Shown piece after piece: positions 1 to 7,451 of a stretch of DNA of 43,291 nucleotides (the stretch's first letter is position 1; each line of letters opens with the position of its first letter). Below the pieces are notes generated by a model, which saw only the letters and a list, made by a program, of their open reading frames with translations, had not been told where the DNA came from and searched no databases. This DNA is from Burkholderiaceae bacterium (GTDB taxonomy: Bacteria > Pseudomonadota > Gammaproteobacteria > Burkholderiales > Burkholderiaceae_C). The stretch spans positions 1 to 43,291 of the forward strand of contig JAURZS010000037.1 of the NCBI GenBank assembly GCA_030653255.1. The letters are read 5' to 3'. Position numbers and translations under genes: made by a program.

Positions 1-1
1 A

Positions 2-454
2 CAGGCCCGTCTTTCGCTGACGCACGTTCCCTACCGCGGCGCGGCTCCGGCCGTGCAGGACGTCGTCGCCGGCCAGGTGCCGTTCATGTTCGTCGACACC
101 GCCAGCGGCTACCAGTTCATCGCCAGCGGCAAGCTGCGCGCGCTGGGCGTGGCCAGCCCCAAACGCGTCAAGGGTTTCGAGAACATCCCGACGCTGAGCG
201 AGCAAGGTCTGGCGGGCTTTGAGGCCTATGCCTGGCAAGGTCTGGTCGTTCCCGCCGGCACCCCTCAGGACGTGATTGCCAAGCTCAACGGCGCACTGCT
301 CACAGCGCTGGATTCCACCGCCGTCAAAGCCCGGCTGCAGATCCTCGGCCTTGAAGCCATCCCCGGCAGCCCGGCCCAGATGAGCAAGTACGCCGCCGAC
401 GAGCGCGCCAAGTGGGGCCAGGTGATCCGCAAGAGCGGGATCAAGGTCGACTGA
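2..454 (+). CDS. Bug/TctC-family periplasmic substrate-binding protein, 5' end outside window
   Basis: This is the C-terminal part (about 150 codons) of a Bug-type (TctC-like) extracytoplasmic receptor. The reading frame is open from base 2, and the first visible residues (LTHVPYRGAAPAVQDVVAG) are the family's typical 'HVPYKGxxPAxxDVxxG' segment, which in full-length members lies around residue 190. The stop is at 452-454. Bug proteins bind small carboxylates in the periplasm. They either feed a TctAB permease or act as sensors; no permease gene is visible here. The MarR gene begins 16 bp downstream and the aromatic catabolic genes follow, so the ligand may be the aromatic acid degraded by that operon (inference). 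The signal peptide lies outside the window. Confidence 0.9.
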   Translation, partial: QARLSLTHVPYRGAAPAVQDVVAGQVPFMFVDTASGYQFIASGKLRALGVASPKRVKGFENIPTLSEQGLAGFEAYAWQGLVVPAGTPQDVIAKLNGALLTALDSTAVKARLQILGLEAIPGSPAQMSKYAADERAKWGQVIRKSGIKVD

Positions 455-470
455 ACCCGCGCGGCCCGAA

Positions 471-932
471 ATGGCAAAACCCGACACCCCCACTGCAGCG
501 GACCTCCCTCTTGACAGGACATTGACCTATCGGCTGCACCTGCTGCACAAGCTCAGCGACCAGGAGAGCCAGCAGGCCTACGTCAAGGACGCCGGGCTGT
601 CCATGAGCGACGGACGCTGCCTCACGACCATCGGCACCTTCGAGCCGCTGTCGGTCAACACACTGGCGCGCTACGCCAATCTGAACAAGGGCCAGGCCAG
701 CCGGGCCGCCCAGGCCCTGGTCGAGCAAGGTCTGGTCCGCAAGCAGGGCGACGCCGAGGATGGCCGCGGCGTCACCCTGACACTGTCGCCCGCCGGCCGC
801 AAGGTCTGGGTCAAGACCATGGCCATGGTTCATCGCCGCAATCAGGAGATCTTCGGCTGTCTGACTGCGGCAGAGCAGCGGCAGCTGGGAGCCTTTCTCG
901 ACCGCCTCATCAGGCACAACGAAAAAATCTGA
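471..932 (+). CDS. MarR-family transcriptional regulator
   Basis: A 153-residue protein of normal MarR size. The central part (about residues 45-105) is a winged helix-turn-helix: a 'LSVNTLARYANLNKGQASR' recognition region is followed by the wing 'DAEDGRGVTLTLSPAGRK', matching the family's DxRDxRxxxLxLTxxG wing. The flanking helices would form the dimer interface. MarR proteins are usually repressors released by aromatic ligands. It lies between the Bug receptor and the flavoprotein hydroxylase on the same strand, 23 bp before the latter, so it probably controls this operon. The ATG at 471 lacks a strong Shine-Dalgarno sequence. No operator could be pinned down in the short gap upstream. Confidence 0.85.
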   Translation: MAKPDTPTAADLPLDRTLTYRLHLLHKLSDQESQQAYVKDAGLSMSDGRCLTTIGTFEPLSVNTLARYANLNKGQASRAAQALVEQGLVRKQGDAEDGRGVTLTLSPAGRKVWVKTMAMVHRRNQEIFGCLTAAEQRQLGAFLDRLIRHNEKI

Positions 933-955
933 GACCGCATCGCAGAGTCACCACC

Positions 956-2647
956 ATGCACCAGCCTACAGCCACGCCCCGCTCCTCGATCTACTACGAC
1001 TACAAGGTGTTCACGCCCTGGCTGCCCGGCGCGCACGGCCCGCAGGAGCGCAAGAAGGTCGTCATCGTGGGCTCCGGCCCTGCGGGCATGGTCGCCGCGC
1101 TCGAACTGGCGCGCCACGGCGTCGCCAGCGTGATCCTGGAGTCCGAGCTGCAAGTCTCGCAAGGCAGCCGCGCCATCGTGTTCACGCGCCGCTCCATGGA
1201 AATCCTCCAGCAGGTCGGTGTGGCCGATCGCATGAGCCAGACCGGTCTGCCCTGGCGCTGCGGCAACTCCTACTACCGCGGCCAGCAGGTCTTTCGCATG
1301 GAAGCGCCGCACGACCCCGATGACCGCTTTTTTCCGATGCTGAACATCCAGCAGCAGTACATGGAGGAATACCTTCTGGACGCCTGCCGGGCCAACGCCC
1401 TGATCGATTTTCGCTGGGGCAACAAAGTCGTGCGAACAGAACAGCTGTCGGGCTCTGTGAGGCTGCAGGTCGATACGCCCGAAGGCCCCTACACACTGGA
1501 GTCGGACTGGGTGGTGGCCGCCGACGGCGGGCGCTCCGAGATCCGCGCGGCCATGGGGCTGCAGATGGAAGGCGCCTCCTACGAAGGGTTTTTCGTCATC
1601 GCCGACATCCGCATCGATCTGCCGCTGCCCACCGAGCGCCTGGCCTTCTTCGATCCGGACTGGAATCCGGGCAACACCATCCTGATGCACCGCGAGCCCC
1701 ACGGCATCTGGCGCGTCGACTACCAGTTGCCGCCTGGCGAGACCCCCGAACAGGCGCTCAAGGCCGAATCCCTCAAGCAACGCATCGACGCCCAACTGGC
1801 CATGATCGGCCACGCAGGCGTCCCCTGGGAGATGGACTGGAGCTCCGTCTACTCGGCGCGCACGCTCACCCTGCCGGACTACGTGCAGGGCCGCGTGATC
1901 TTCACCGGCGACGCCGCCCACCTGCTGCCGATCTTCGGCGTGCGCGGCGCCAACACGGCCTTCCAGGACGCTCAGTCGCTGGCCTGGCATCTGGCCTTTG
2001 TGGTCAAGGGCCTGGCACACGAGAAACTGCTCGCCAACCACAGCCAGGAGCGCGTTGGTGCAGCACGCGAGATCATCGACGAAGCCGGCAAGAGCACCCG
2101 CTTCATGGCGCCGCCCAGCCGGGGCTTCCGGCTGCTGCGCGACGCCGTGCTGTCGCTGTCGCTCACGGAGGAGTTCGTGCGCCCGCTGTACCACTGGCGC
2201 ACCTCGCGCCCCCATGAATACACGCATTCCGCACTCAACAGCAGCGGCGACGACAACGCCTTGTTCACTGCAGGCCCGGCGCACGGTGCGCCCCCGCAGA
2301 ACGTCCGCCTGGGCGCCGACGATTTCCTGCTCGATCACCTCGGAGGCGGCTTCGATCTGCTGTATTTCACGCAAGCGCAGTCCGTGCCAGAATCGATCCT
2401 GTCGGTGGTGGGCGAAGTCCGCGCCAGGGGCGTTGCGGTGCGGGTCGTTGCTGTTGGCGCCGACCGGCCCGTGCAGGGCGCAGAACTGACCCTCGCCGAT
2501 CCGCAGGGCCACTTCAGGCTGCGTTACGGCATTCAGGCCAGTGGAGGCGCCTATCTGCTGCGGCCCGACCAGCACATCTGCGCGCGCTGGATCACCCTGG
2601 ACGCCGCACGCCTGAAATCAGCATTCGGCGCGGCACTGCCCCAATGA
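956..2647 (+). CDS. FAD-dependent aromatic hydroxylase (group A monooxygenase, MhpA-like)
   Basis: A 563-residue single-component flavoprotein hydroxylase. Three FAD/NAD(P)H motifs are visible: the GxGxxG Rossmann turn (GSGPAG, residues 39-44), the DG motif (VAADGGRSEIR, about 187-197) and the GD motif (VIFTGDAAHLLP, about 314-325). The C-terminal 150 residues resemble the thioredoxin-like domain of phenol, resorcinol and 3-(3-hydroxyphenyl)propionate hydroxylases. The family hydroxylates phenolic acids ortho or para to an existing hydroxyl, using NAD(P)H and O2 in the cytoplasm. The N-terminal extension before the Rossmann fold (about 33 residues) is longer than usual. The next genes encode a DUF2783 microprotein, a VOC protein and fumarylacetoacetase, so the product is likely a dihydroxylated ring acid ready for cleavage (inference). 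Confidence 0.85.
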   Translation: MHQPTATPRSSIYYDYKVFTPWLPGAHGPQERKKVVIVGSGPAGMVAALELARHGVASVILESELQVSQGSRAIVFTRRSMEILQQVGVADRMSQTGLPWRCGNSYYRGQQVFRMEAPHDPDDRFFPMLNIQQQYMEEYLLDACRANALIDFRWGNKVVRTEQLSGSVRLQVDTPEGPYTLESDWVVAADGGRSEIRAAMGLQMEGASYEGFFVIADIRIDLPLPTERLAFFDPDWNPGNTILMHREPHGIWRVDYQLPPGETPEQALKAESLKQRIDAQLAMIGHAGVPWEMDWSSVYSARTLTLPDYVQGRVIFTGDAAHLLPIFGVRGANTAFQDAQSLAWHLAFVVKGLAHEKLLANHSQERVGAAREIIDEAGKSTRFMAPPSRGFRLLRDAVLSLSLTEEFVRPLYHWRTSRPHEYTHSALNSSGDDNALFTAGPAHGAPPQNVRLGADDFLLDHLGGGFDLLYFTQAQSVPESILSVVGEVRARGVAVRVVAVGADRPVQGAELTLADPQGHFRLRYGIQASGGAYLLRPDQHICARWITLDAARLKSAFGAALPQ

Positions 2648-2657
2648 GGAAACAACC

Positions 2658-2849
2658 ATGACCCCACAGCAACCCCTCAGTGTTCCCGGCCTCGAAGCCG
2701 TGTACGACCAGCTCGCCGCTGCCATCGACCAGGCCGGCCCCGACAAGGCCGAACTCTTTCTCGTGAAGCTGGCCTTGCTCAACGCAAATGCCCTGGGCGA
2801 TGCAGATGTGTTCAGCATGCACGTTCATTCCGCGCTTCGCGATCTGTGA
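2658..2849 (+). CDS. DUF2783 microprotein
   Basis: A 63-residue all-helical small protein. It starts 10 bp after the hydroxylase stop with a usable 'gaggaaac' ribosome site. Its pattern (LEAVYDQLAAAIDQ, then AELFLVKLALLNANALGD, then ending SALRDL) matches what I recall of DUF2783, a family of about 60 residues found beside FAD-dependent monooxygenase genes in Burkholderiales. No enzymatic motif, signal peptide or membrane segment is seen. Its fixed position after the hydroxylase suggests a partner or stabilising subunit, but its role is not known. The alternative is a non-coding spacer, which the ribosome site and family match make unlikely. Confidence 0.75.
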   Translation: MTPQQPLSVPGLEAVYDQLAAAIDQAGPDKAELFLVKLALLNANALGDADVFSMHVHSALRDL

Positions 2850-2880
2850 AGCACACCCCTTCATCACTCCTGGAGAACCC

Positions 2881-3426
2881 ATGAAGATCTCGAAAATTCA
2901 TCACGTGGCCTACCGCTGCAAGGACGCCCGGCAGACCGTCGAGTGGTACGCCAAGTACCTGAACATGGACTTCCAGCTCGCTTTTGCGGAAGACCAGGTT
3001 CCTTCCACCAAGGCGCACGATCCCTATATGCACATTTTTCTGGATGCTGGCGGCGGCAATGTGCTGGCCTTCTTCGAGCTGCCCACGCAGCCGCCCATGG
3101 GACGCGACACCAACACGCCCGAATGGGTGCAACACATTGCGTTCGAAGTCGAATCGCTGAGCGTGCTGGACGAAGTCAAGGCCAGGCTGCAGGCCGACGA
3201 CATTCCGGTGGTCGGCATCACGGACCACACCCTGTTCAAGTCGATCTACTTCTTCGACCCCAATGGCCATCGCCTGGAACTGGCGGTGGACACCAGCACG
3301 CCGGCATTGGCCGCACGGGCGGCATCCGTCAAATGGGAAATGCTCGAAGAATGGAGCAAGACCAAGCGCGCGCCCAAGCATGCAGCCTGGATGCACTCCC
3401 TGGAACTGGAAGACACCAAGTCATGA
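2881..3426 (+). CDS. VOC-family metalloprotein, candidate ring-cleavage dioxygenase
   Basis: A 181-residue glyoxalase/bleomycin-resistance/extradiol-dioxygenase (VOC) protein. The start at 2881 has a GGAGAA ribosome site just upstream. Possible metal ligands are H7 or H8 (in KIHHVAY), H85 (in WVQHIAFEV) and E133 (in HRLELAV), spaced as in the two beta-alpha-beta-beta-beta modules of the fold. VOC proteins include extradiol dioxygenases, glyoxalases and isomerases. It lies between an aromatic hydroxylase and fumarylacetoacetase, and its stop overlaps the fahA start (ATGA), so it probably performs the step between them: ring opening of a para-diol, or a later isomerisation. This assignment is inference; the fold and metal site are visible. 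Confidence 0.8.
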   Translation: MKISKIHHVAYRCKDARQTVEWYAKYLNMDFQLAFAEDQVPSTKAHDPYMHIFLDAGGGNVLAFFELPTQPPMGRDTNTPEWVQHIAFEVESLSVLDEVKARLQADDIPVVGITDHTLFKSIYFFDPNGHRLELAVDTSTPALAARAASVKWEMLEEWSKTKRAPKHAAWMHSLELEDTKS

Positions 3427-4733
3427 TCAACGAGACCCACAACCCGGCCTTGCGCAGCTGGGTCGCATCGGCCAATGCGCCAGGCTGCGACTTTCCCCTC
3501 CAGAACCTGCCGTTTGCCAGTTTCAGGCGCCAGGGCAGCCAGGAGGCCTTTCGCGTAGGCGTGGCTATCGGCGACCAGGTGCTGGACCTTGGCGCGCCCG
3601 GGGTGGCCGCGGCACTGAAGTGCGAACCGCGCGTGGCCGCAGCGCTGGCGCAGCCGGGATTGAATGCCCTGATGGCGCTGGGGCACGCGGTCTGGTCGGC
3701 GCTGCGTCTGGCCCTGTCCCGGGCCTTGCGCGAGGCATCGCCAGCGCAGGCCGCGCTGCAGGCGGCGCTGTTGCCGCAGTCGCAGGTCGAATACAGCCTG
3801 CCCGCGCGCATCGGCGACTACACCGACTTCTATACCTCCATCTACCACGCGACCAACGTCGGCAAACAGTTCCGCCCTGACAACCCCCTGTTGCCCAACT
3901 ACAAATGGGTGCCCATCGGCTATCACGGCCGCAGCTCCAGCATCGTCGTCTCGGGCCAGAGCTTTCACCGCCCCAAAGGCCAGTTGATGGCGCCGGGGGC
4001 GGCCGCGCCCGTGCTGGGCACCAGCCAGCGGCTGGACATCGAACTCGAACTGGGCATCTTCGTCGGCCAGGGCAACACGCTGGGCGAGTCCATCCCGATG
4101 AGCGAGGCCGAAGACCATGTCTTTGGCCTGTGCCTGCTCAACGACTGGTCGGCCCGCGACATCCAGGCCTGGGAATATCAACCGCTGGGGCCTTTTCTGG
4201 CCAAGAACTTCGCCTCTACCGTCTCGCCCTGGGTGGTGACTCTGGAAGCGCTGGCCCCGTACCGCACAGCGCCCTTCCGGCCTGCTGAAGACCCGCAGCC
4301 ACTGCCCTACCTGGACACGCCGCAGAATCGCGAAAGCGGCGCACTGGACATCCAGCTCGAAGTACTGATCCAGACCGCCCAAATGAAAAAAGACGGCCTG
4401 TCGCCGCACCGACTGGTGCAGACCAGCTACCGCCACGCCTACTGGACGCTGGCGCAGCTCGTCACACACCACACCGTCAACGGCTGCAACCTGCAACCCG
4501 GCGACCTGCTGGGCAGCGGCACCCTCTCAGGGCCGACGCTGGACCAGGCCGGCGCCCTGATGGAGCTCTCTGCCGGCGGCAAGAACCCCATCGCCCTGCC
4601 CAACGGCGAGACGCGCACCTATCTGCAAGACGGCGACACCGTGGCGCTGCGCGGGCATTGCAGCCGCGAGGGCACCGCACGGATCGGGTTTGGCGAGTGT
4701 GCGGGGACGCTGCTGCCCGCAAAGAGCACGTAA
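3423..4733 (+). CDS. fahA: Fumarylacetoacetase
   Basis: A full-length 436-residue fumarylacetoacetase, which hydrolyses fumarylacetoacetate to fumarate and acetoacetate at the end of the homogentisate route. The family's catalytic set is present. The DYTDFYTSIYHATNVG segment carries a metal Asp (D135) and the catalytic His (H142), metal Glu residues are in DIELELG (E207, E209), and a metal Asp is in NDWSARD (D241). The C-terminal GFGECAGTLLPA is also typical. The N-terminal SH3-like domain covers about residues 1-125. The start was chosen because ATG at 3423 overlaps the upstream VOC stop (ATGA), which implies translational coupling. No homogentisate dioxygenase or maleylacetoacetate isomerase gene lies beside it, so the true substrate may be a related diketo acid. 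Confidence 0.92.
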   Translation: MINETHNPALRSWVASANAPGCDFPLQNLPFASFRRQGSQEAFRVGVAIGDQVLDLGAPGVAAALKCEPRVAAALAQPGLNALMALGHAVWSALRLALSRALREASPAQAALQAALLPQSQVEYSLPARIGDYTDFYTSIYHATNVGKQFRPDNPLLPNYKWVPIGYHGRSSSIVVSGQSFHRPKGQLMAPGAAAPVLGTSQRLDIELELGIFVGQGNTLGESIPMSEAEDHVFGLCLLNDWSARDIQAWEYQPLGPFLAKNFASTVSPWVVTLEALAPYRTAPFRPAEDPQPLPYLDTPQNRESGALDIQLEVLIQTAQMKKDGLSPHRLVQTSYRHAYWTLAQLVTHHTVNGCNLQPGDLLGSGTLSGPTLDQAGALMELSAGGKNPIALPNGETRTYLQDGDTVALRGHCSREGTARIGFGECAGTLLPAKST

Positions 4734-4756
4734 AGGACCAGGCCCGTTGAGGGTAT

Positions 4757-4782
4757 ATCCGTAGGCGTGCGCCTTGACGGAT
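4757..4782. terminator. Hairpin after fahA, possible terminator
   Basis: An inverted repeat 24 bp after the fahA stop: ATCCGT (4757-4762) pairs with ACGGAT (4777-4782), and inside it AGGCG pairs with CGCCT, with a small bulge on one side. It could end the hydroxylase operon, but no T-tract follows, so a simple intrinsic terminator is only one reading. The right side (TTGACG at 4774-4779) also looks like a -35 box for the next gene. Confidence 0.4.
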
Positions 4783-4801
4783 GCCGCTTTGAATAATAGT
4801 C

Positions 4802-4811
4802 TGAACGTTCA
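4802..4811. promoter_or_regulatory. Palindrome TGAACGTTCA, candidate repressor operator
   Basis: A perfect 10-bp palindrome 29 bp before the Bug start at 4841. It is flanked by TGAAT (4790-4794) and ATTCA (4811-4815), which extend the symmetry. It lies about 22 bp downstream of a TTGACG (4774-4779) that could be a -35 box, so a bound repressor would cover the -10/+1 region. Such AT-flanked palindromes are typical of TetR-family sites, and a TetR gene lies at 6674-7384. That pairing is inference. Confidence 0.4.
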
Positions 4812-4840
4812 TTCATATTTGATTCAAAGGGGTAGTTGCA

Positions 4841-5818
4841 ATGGACCGTCGTCAGCTCATCAAGGCCACTCTCGGCGCCGCAAGCCTTTCGGCGGCGCAC
4901 TCATCATGGGCTCAGAGCCAGTACCCCAATCGCCCCCTGCGCCTGATCATCCCGTTCGCGCCCGGCGGCTCCACCGATGTGCTGGGCCGCAAGACTGCCT
5001 TGCGCCTGGGCCAGATCCTGGGACAGCCGGTCGTGGTCGACAACAAGGCCGGTGCGGCCGGGGTGCTGGGCTGCGTCGAGGGTGCCCGTGCCGCGCCTGA
5101 CGGCTACACCCTGCTCATGGGGACCACCGGCACCCATGCGGTCAACCCCAGCTCCATGGTCCGGCCGGCCTACGATGCCGTGCGGGACTTCGCGCCCATC
5201 ACCTTGCTGGGCACGCAGCCGATATCGATTGCCGTCAACCCCAAGGTTCCCGCCAACACATTGGCCGAACTGATCGCCCTGATCCGCGCCCAGCCCGGCA
5301 AGTACAGCTACGGCTCGGCCGGCAACGGCGGCATCGCGCATCTCTCGTTCGAGCTCCTCAAGACCCTGGTGGGCGGCCTGGACGCGCCTCATATTCCCTA
5401 CAAGGGCGGCGCGCCCGCCCTGCAGGATGTGGTCGCGGGACATGTCCCGATCCTGTCCGACACCTTCAGCAGCACGCTGCCACAGCACAGGATGAAGACG
5501 CTGCGCGTGATTGCCATGACGGGCGAGCGCCGCGCGCGCCTGGCGCCCGATATTCCGGCCGGCACGGAAACCGTCCCCGGGCTCGTGACCTCGACCTGCG
5601 GCTTGCTGCTGGCGCCTGCGCGCACGCCCCGCGCCATCATCGAGACACTGCATCAAGCGGTTGCCAAGATGGTCAAGGATCCCGCCTTCATGGCCGAACT
5701 CGACGCGCTGAGCATGGAGGCCTCGACGGACTCTTCGCCCGAATACGCGGCGTCATTCATCTCCAGCGAGATCGCCAAGTGGGCGCCGGTGGTCAAGGCG
5801 ACCGGCACGACGATGTGA
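4841..5818 (+). CDS. Bug/TctC-family periplasmic receptor
   Basis: A 325-residue tripartite-tricarboxylate-transporter receptor. The N-terminus has an RR-x-x-I-K pair before a short hydrophobic stretch ending in WAQ, so it looks like a Tat-type or Sec signal peptide cleaved after AQ (about residue 25). The mature part begins with the family signature YPNRPLRLIIPFAPGGSTD, followed by VVDNKAGAAG and later HIPYKGGAPALQDVVAG. The ribosome site AAGGGG lies about 10 bp before the ATG. It would bind a carboxylate in the periplasm. A crotonase gene begins 33 bp after its stop on the same strand, so the two are probably one transcript. No TctA or TctB permease is present in the window. Confidence 0.92.
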   Translation: MDRRQLIKATLGAASLSAAHSSWAQSQYPNRPLRLIIPFAPGGSTDVLGRKTALRLGQILGQPVVVDNKAGAAGVLGCVEGARAAPDGYTLLMGTTGTHAVNPSSMVRPAYDAVRDFAPITLLGTQPISIAVNPKVPANTLAELIALIRAQPGKYSYGSAGNGGIAHLSFELLKTLVGGLDAPHIPYKGGAPALQDVVAGHVPILSDTFSSTLPQHRMKTLRVIAMTGERRARLAPDIPAGTETVPGLVTSTCGLLLAPARTPRAIIETLHQAVAKMVKDPAFMAELDALSMEASTDSSPEYAASFISSEIAKWAPVVKATGTTM

Positions 5819-5851
5819 TCAGGCGCCCCTCGTTGTCGAAAAGAAAAATCC

Positions 5852-6652
5852 ATGAACTACGCCGATTTTCAGTTTCTCAAATTTGATCTGACGCCTCCGG
5901 GCGTCATGCTGGTCACCATCAACAGACCCGAGGTGATGAACGCCATGAACGGCCGCCTGCATTGGGAGGTCTCCAAGGTCTGGGGCGTGCTTCACGCCGA
6001 TCCCAATGTAAGGGTCGTGATCATCACCGGGGCGGGCACCAAGGCGTTCTCCACCGGCGGCGACCTCGACTGGGTCGCCACCCTGCTCGCCGATGGTGAA
6101 CTCGCTGCCGCCGGCATGGCTGAAGCTTCTGACATCGTCTACGGCATGCTGGAGTGCAGCAAGCCCATCATCTCGGCCATCAATGGCGTGGCGGTCGGGG
6201 CCGGGCTGGCCGTCGCGCTGCTCGCTGACGTTTCCATCATGTCCCACAGTGCCCGCCTGGCCGATCCTCACGTGAACCTGGGCGTAGCCGCAGGTGATCA
6301 CGCGGCCATCATCTGGCCCCTGCTGTGCGGAATGGCAAAGGCAAAATACCTGCTCCTGACCGGCGACTTCGTAGACGGCAAGGAGGCCGAGCGCATCGGC
6401 TTGGTCAGCCTCAGCGTGCCGGCAGAGGAACTTCAGGACAGGGCCATGGCCATGGCCATGAAACTGGCCAACGGCAGCCAAATGGCCATACGCGCAAACA
6501 AGAGAATCATGAACGGCTGGATGAAACTGGTCGCACCCATCTTCGATCGCTCGGTTGCGGAAGAGCATATCTGCTTTCTCAGCGGCGACGCAAGGGAGGG
6601 CGTGGCGGCCATGCGCGAAAAACGTCCCGCCACCTTCCCATCCACGCTCTAG
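5852..6652 (+). CDS. Enoyl-CoA hydratase/isomerase (crotonase) family protein
   Basis: A 266-residue crotonase-fold protein. The two oxyanion-hole segments that hold the CoA thioester carbonyl are clear: [10 protein letters not shown] (about 66-74) and [14 protein letters not shown] (about 111-124). The two Glu residues that activate water in true enoyl-CoA hydratases (rat E144 and E164) align with A120 and H140, so simple hydration is doubtful. The segment [15 protein letters not shown] is typical, as I recall, of a crotonase subgroup of unassigned function. It acts on an acyl-CoA in the cytoplasm, downstream of the Bug receptor. Its stop lies 21 bp from the stop of the convergent TetR gene. 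Confidence 0.85.
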   Translation: MNYADFQFLKFDLTPPGVMLVTINRPEVMNAMNGRLHWEVSKVWGVLHADPNVRVVIITGAGTKAFSTGGDLDWVATLLADGELAAAGMAEASDIVYGMLECSKPIISAINGVAVGAGLAVALLADVSIMSHSARLADPHVNLGVAAGDHAAIIWPLLCGMAKAKYLLLTGDFVDGKEAERIGLVSLSVPAEELQDRAMAMAMKLANGSQMAIRANKRIMNGWMKLVAPIFDRSVAEEHICFLSGDAREGVAAMREKRPATFPSTL

Positions 6653-6673
6653 CCTGGTCCGGCGCGACGTTCT

Positions 6674-7384
6674 TTACTTGTCGGGAACCACCGGCATGCC
6701 CGCCATTCGCAGGGCCAGGTCCGCGTAATAGTCGCCGGCGGCCGTGCGGCTCAACCGCTTCTCGGGGCGCCACCAGGTGTACAGGAAAGAAATCACGCCG
6801 GAGATCGAACGGGCTGTGGCATTGATGTCGATCACGGTGAAGTGCCCCGATGCCACCCCTTCCCGGATGATCCGTGCGACCATGTCGTCCATCTTCTTTT
6901 GTTCGACCGCCACGGCGGCACGCGCGCTTTTCGATAGCGAACGCTCCTCGCGCCAGAAGATTCCTACCGTCAACTGATTGTCGATGACCCACTCCGCGTA
7001 ATTCCGCGCAAAGGCGATCAGCCTGTCCGGCGGTGCACCCGGCGTGTCGATCGCGCGCTGGATGAGCGCTTGTGCGGCCGTCAATGCTCTGCGGAAAATT
7101 TCCTCGAGGATCGCCTGCTTGTCGGGGAAGTGGTAATAGACGATCGCCTTGGAGCCCGACAGCTGCTCTGCCAGCATATCGACCGTGGATTCGTGGTAGC
7201 CGTGCTCGTAGAAGATCGTGATGGCGGCGTTGAGGATCAAATCCCGCCTGTAAGCGGCAACTTCTTCGCGCATGCCGCCGCCGGTGCGCTCTTCCGGCCG
7301 GCCAGTTGGCGCAGCCGACCTACCTGTCCGAGTCAAGCGAGGCGTCTTGGTTGCCGCAGGGGTCTTGGTTGGGATGCTTGCCAT
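6674..7384 (-). CDS. TetR-family transcriptional regulator
   Basis: A 236-residue TetR repressor. The helix-turn-helix is in residues about 45-92: LILNAAITIFYEHGYHESTVDMLAEQ, then the turn and SGSKAIVYYHFPDKQAILEEIF, the canonical 'GxxxxxxYYHFxxKxxLxxxV' pattern. The rest is the helical ligand-binding domain; CoA-thioester ligands are common in this group. The first 37 residues are basic, low in complexity and unusual; an alternative start is the Met at 7273, but neither start has a good ribosome site. It is the last gene of the minus-strand block, 67 bp after the CoA transferase stop, and convergent with the crotonase. It may regulate the crotonase operon, its own operon, or both. Confidence 0.88.
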   Translation of the reverse strand: MASIPTKTPAATKTPRLTRTGRSAAPTGRPEERTGGGMREEVAAYRRDLILNAAITIFYEHGYHESTVDMLAEQLSGSKAIVYYHFPDKQAILEEIFRRALTAAQALIQRAIDTPGAPPDRLIAFARNYAEWVIDNQLTVGIFWREERSLSKSARAAVAVEQKKMDDMVARIIREGVASGHFTVIDINATARSISGVISFLYTWWRPEKRLSRTAAGDYYADLALRMAGMPVVPDK

Positions 7385-7451
7385 TGGAGGGTTGCTGATC
7401 CACTTGCGGGGGCAGTGGGCATTTTGATTCTAGCTGCCTACCGCTGCGTTT

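Noticed and set aside
842-2575. Long minus-strand open frame (577 codons) opposite the flavoprotein hydroxylase
   Set aside because: It mirrors the codon structure of a clear plus-strand enzyme, is rich in low-complexity Gly/Ala/Arg/Gln and has no motif. Long antisense frames are common in GC-rich DNA.
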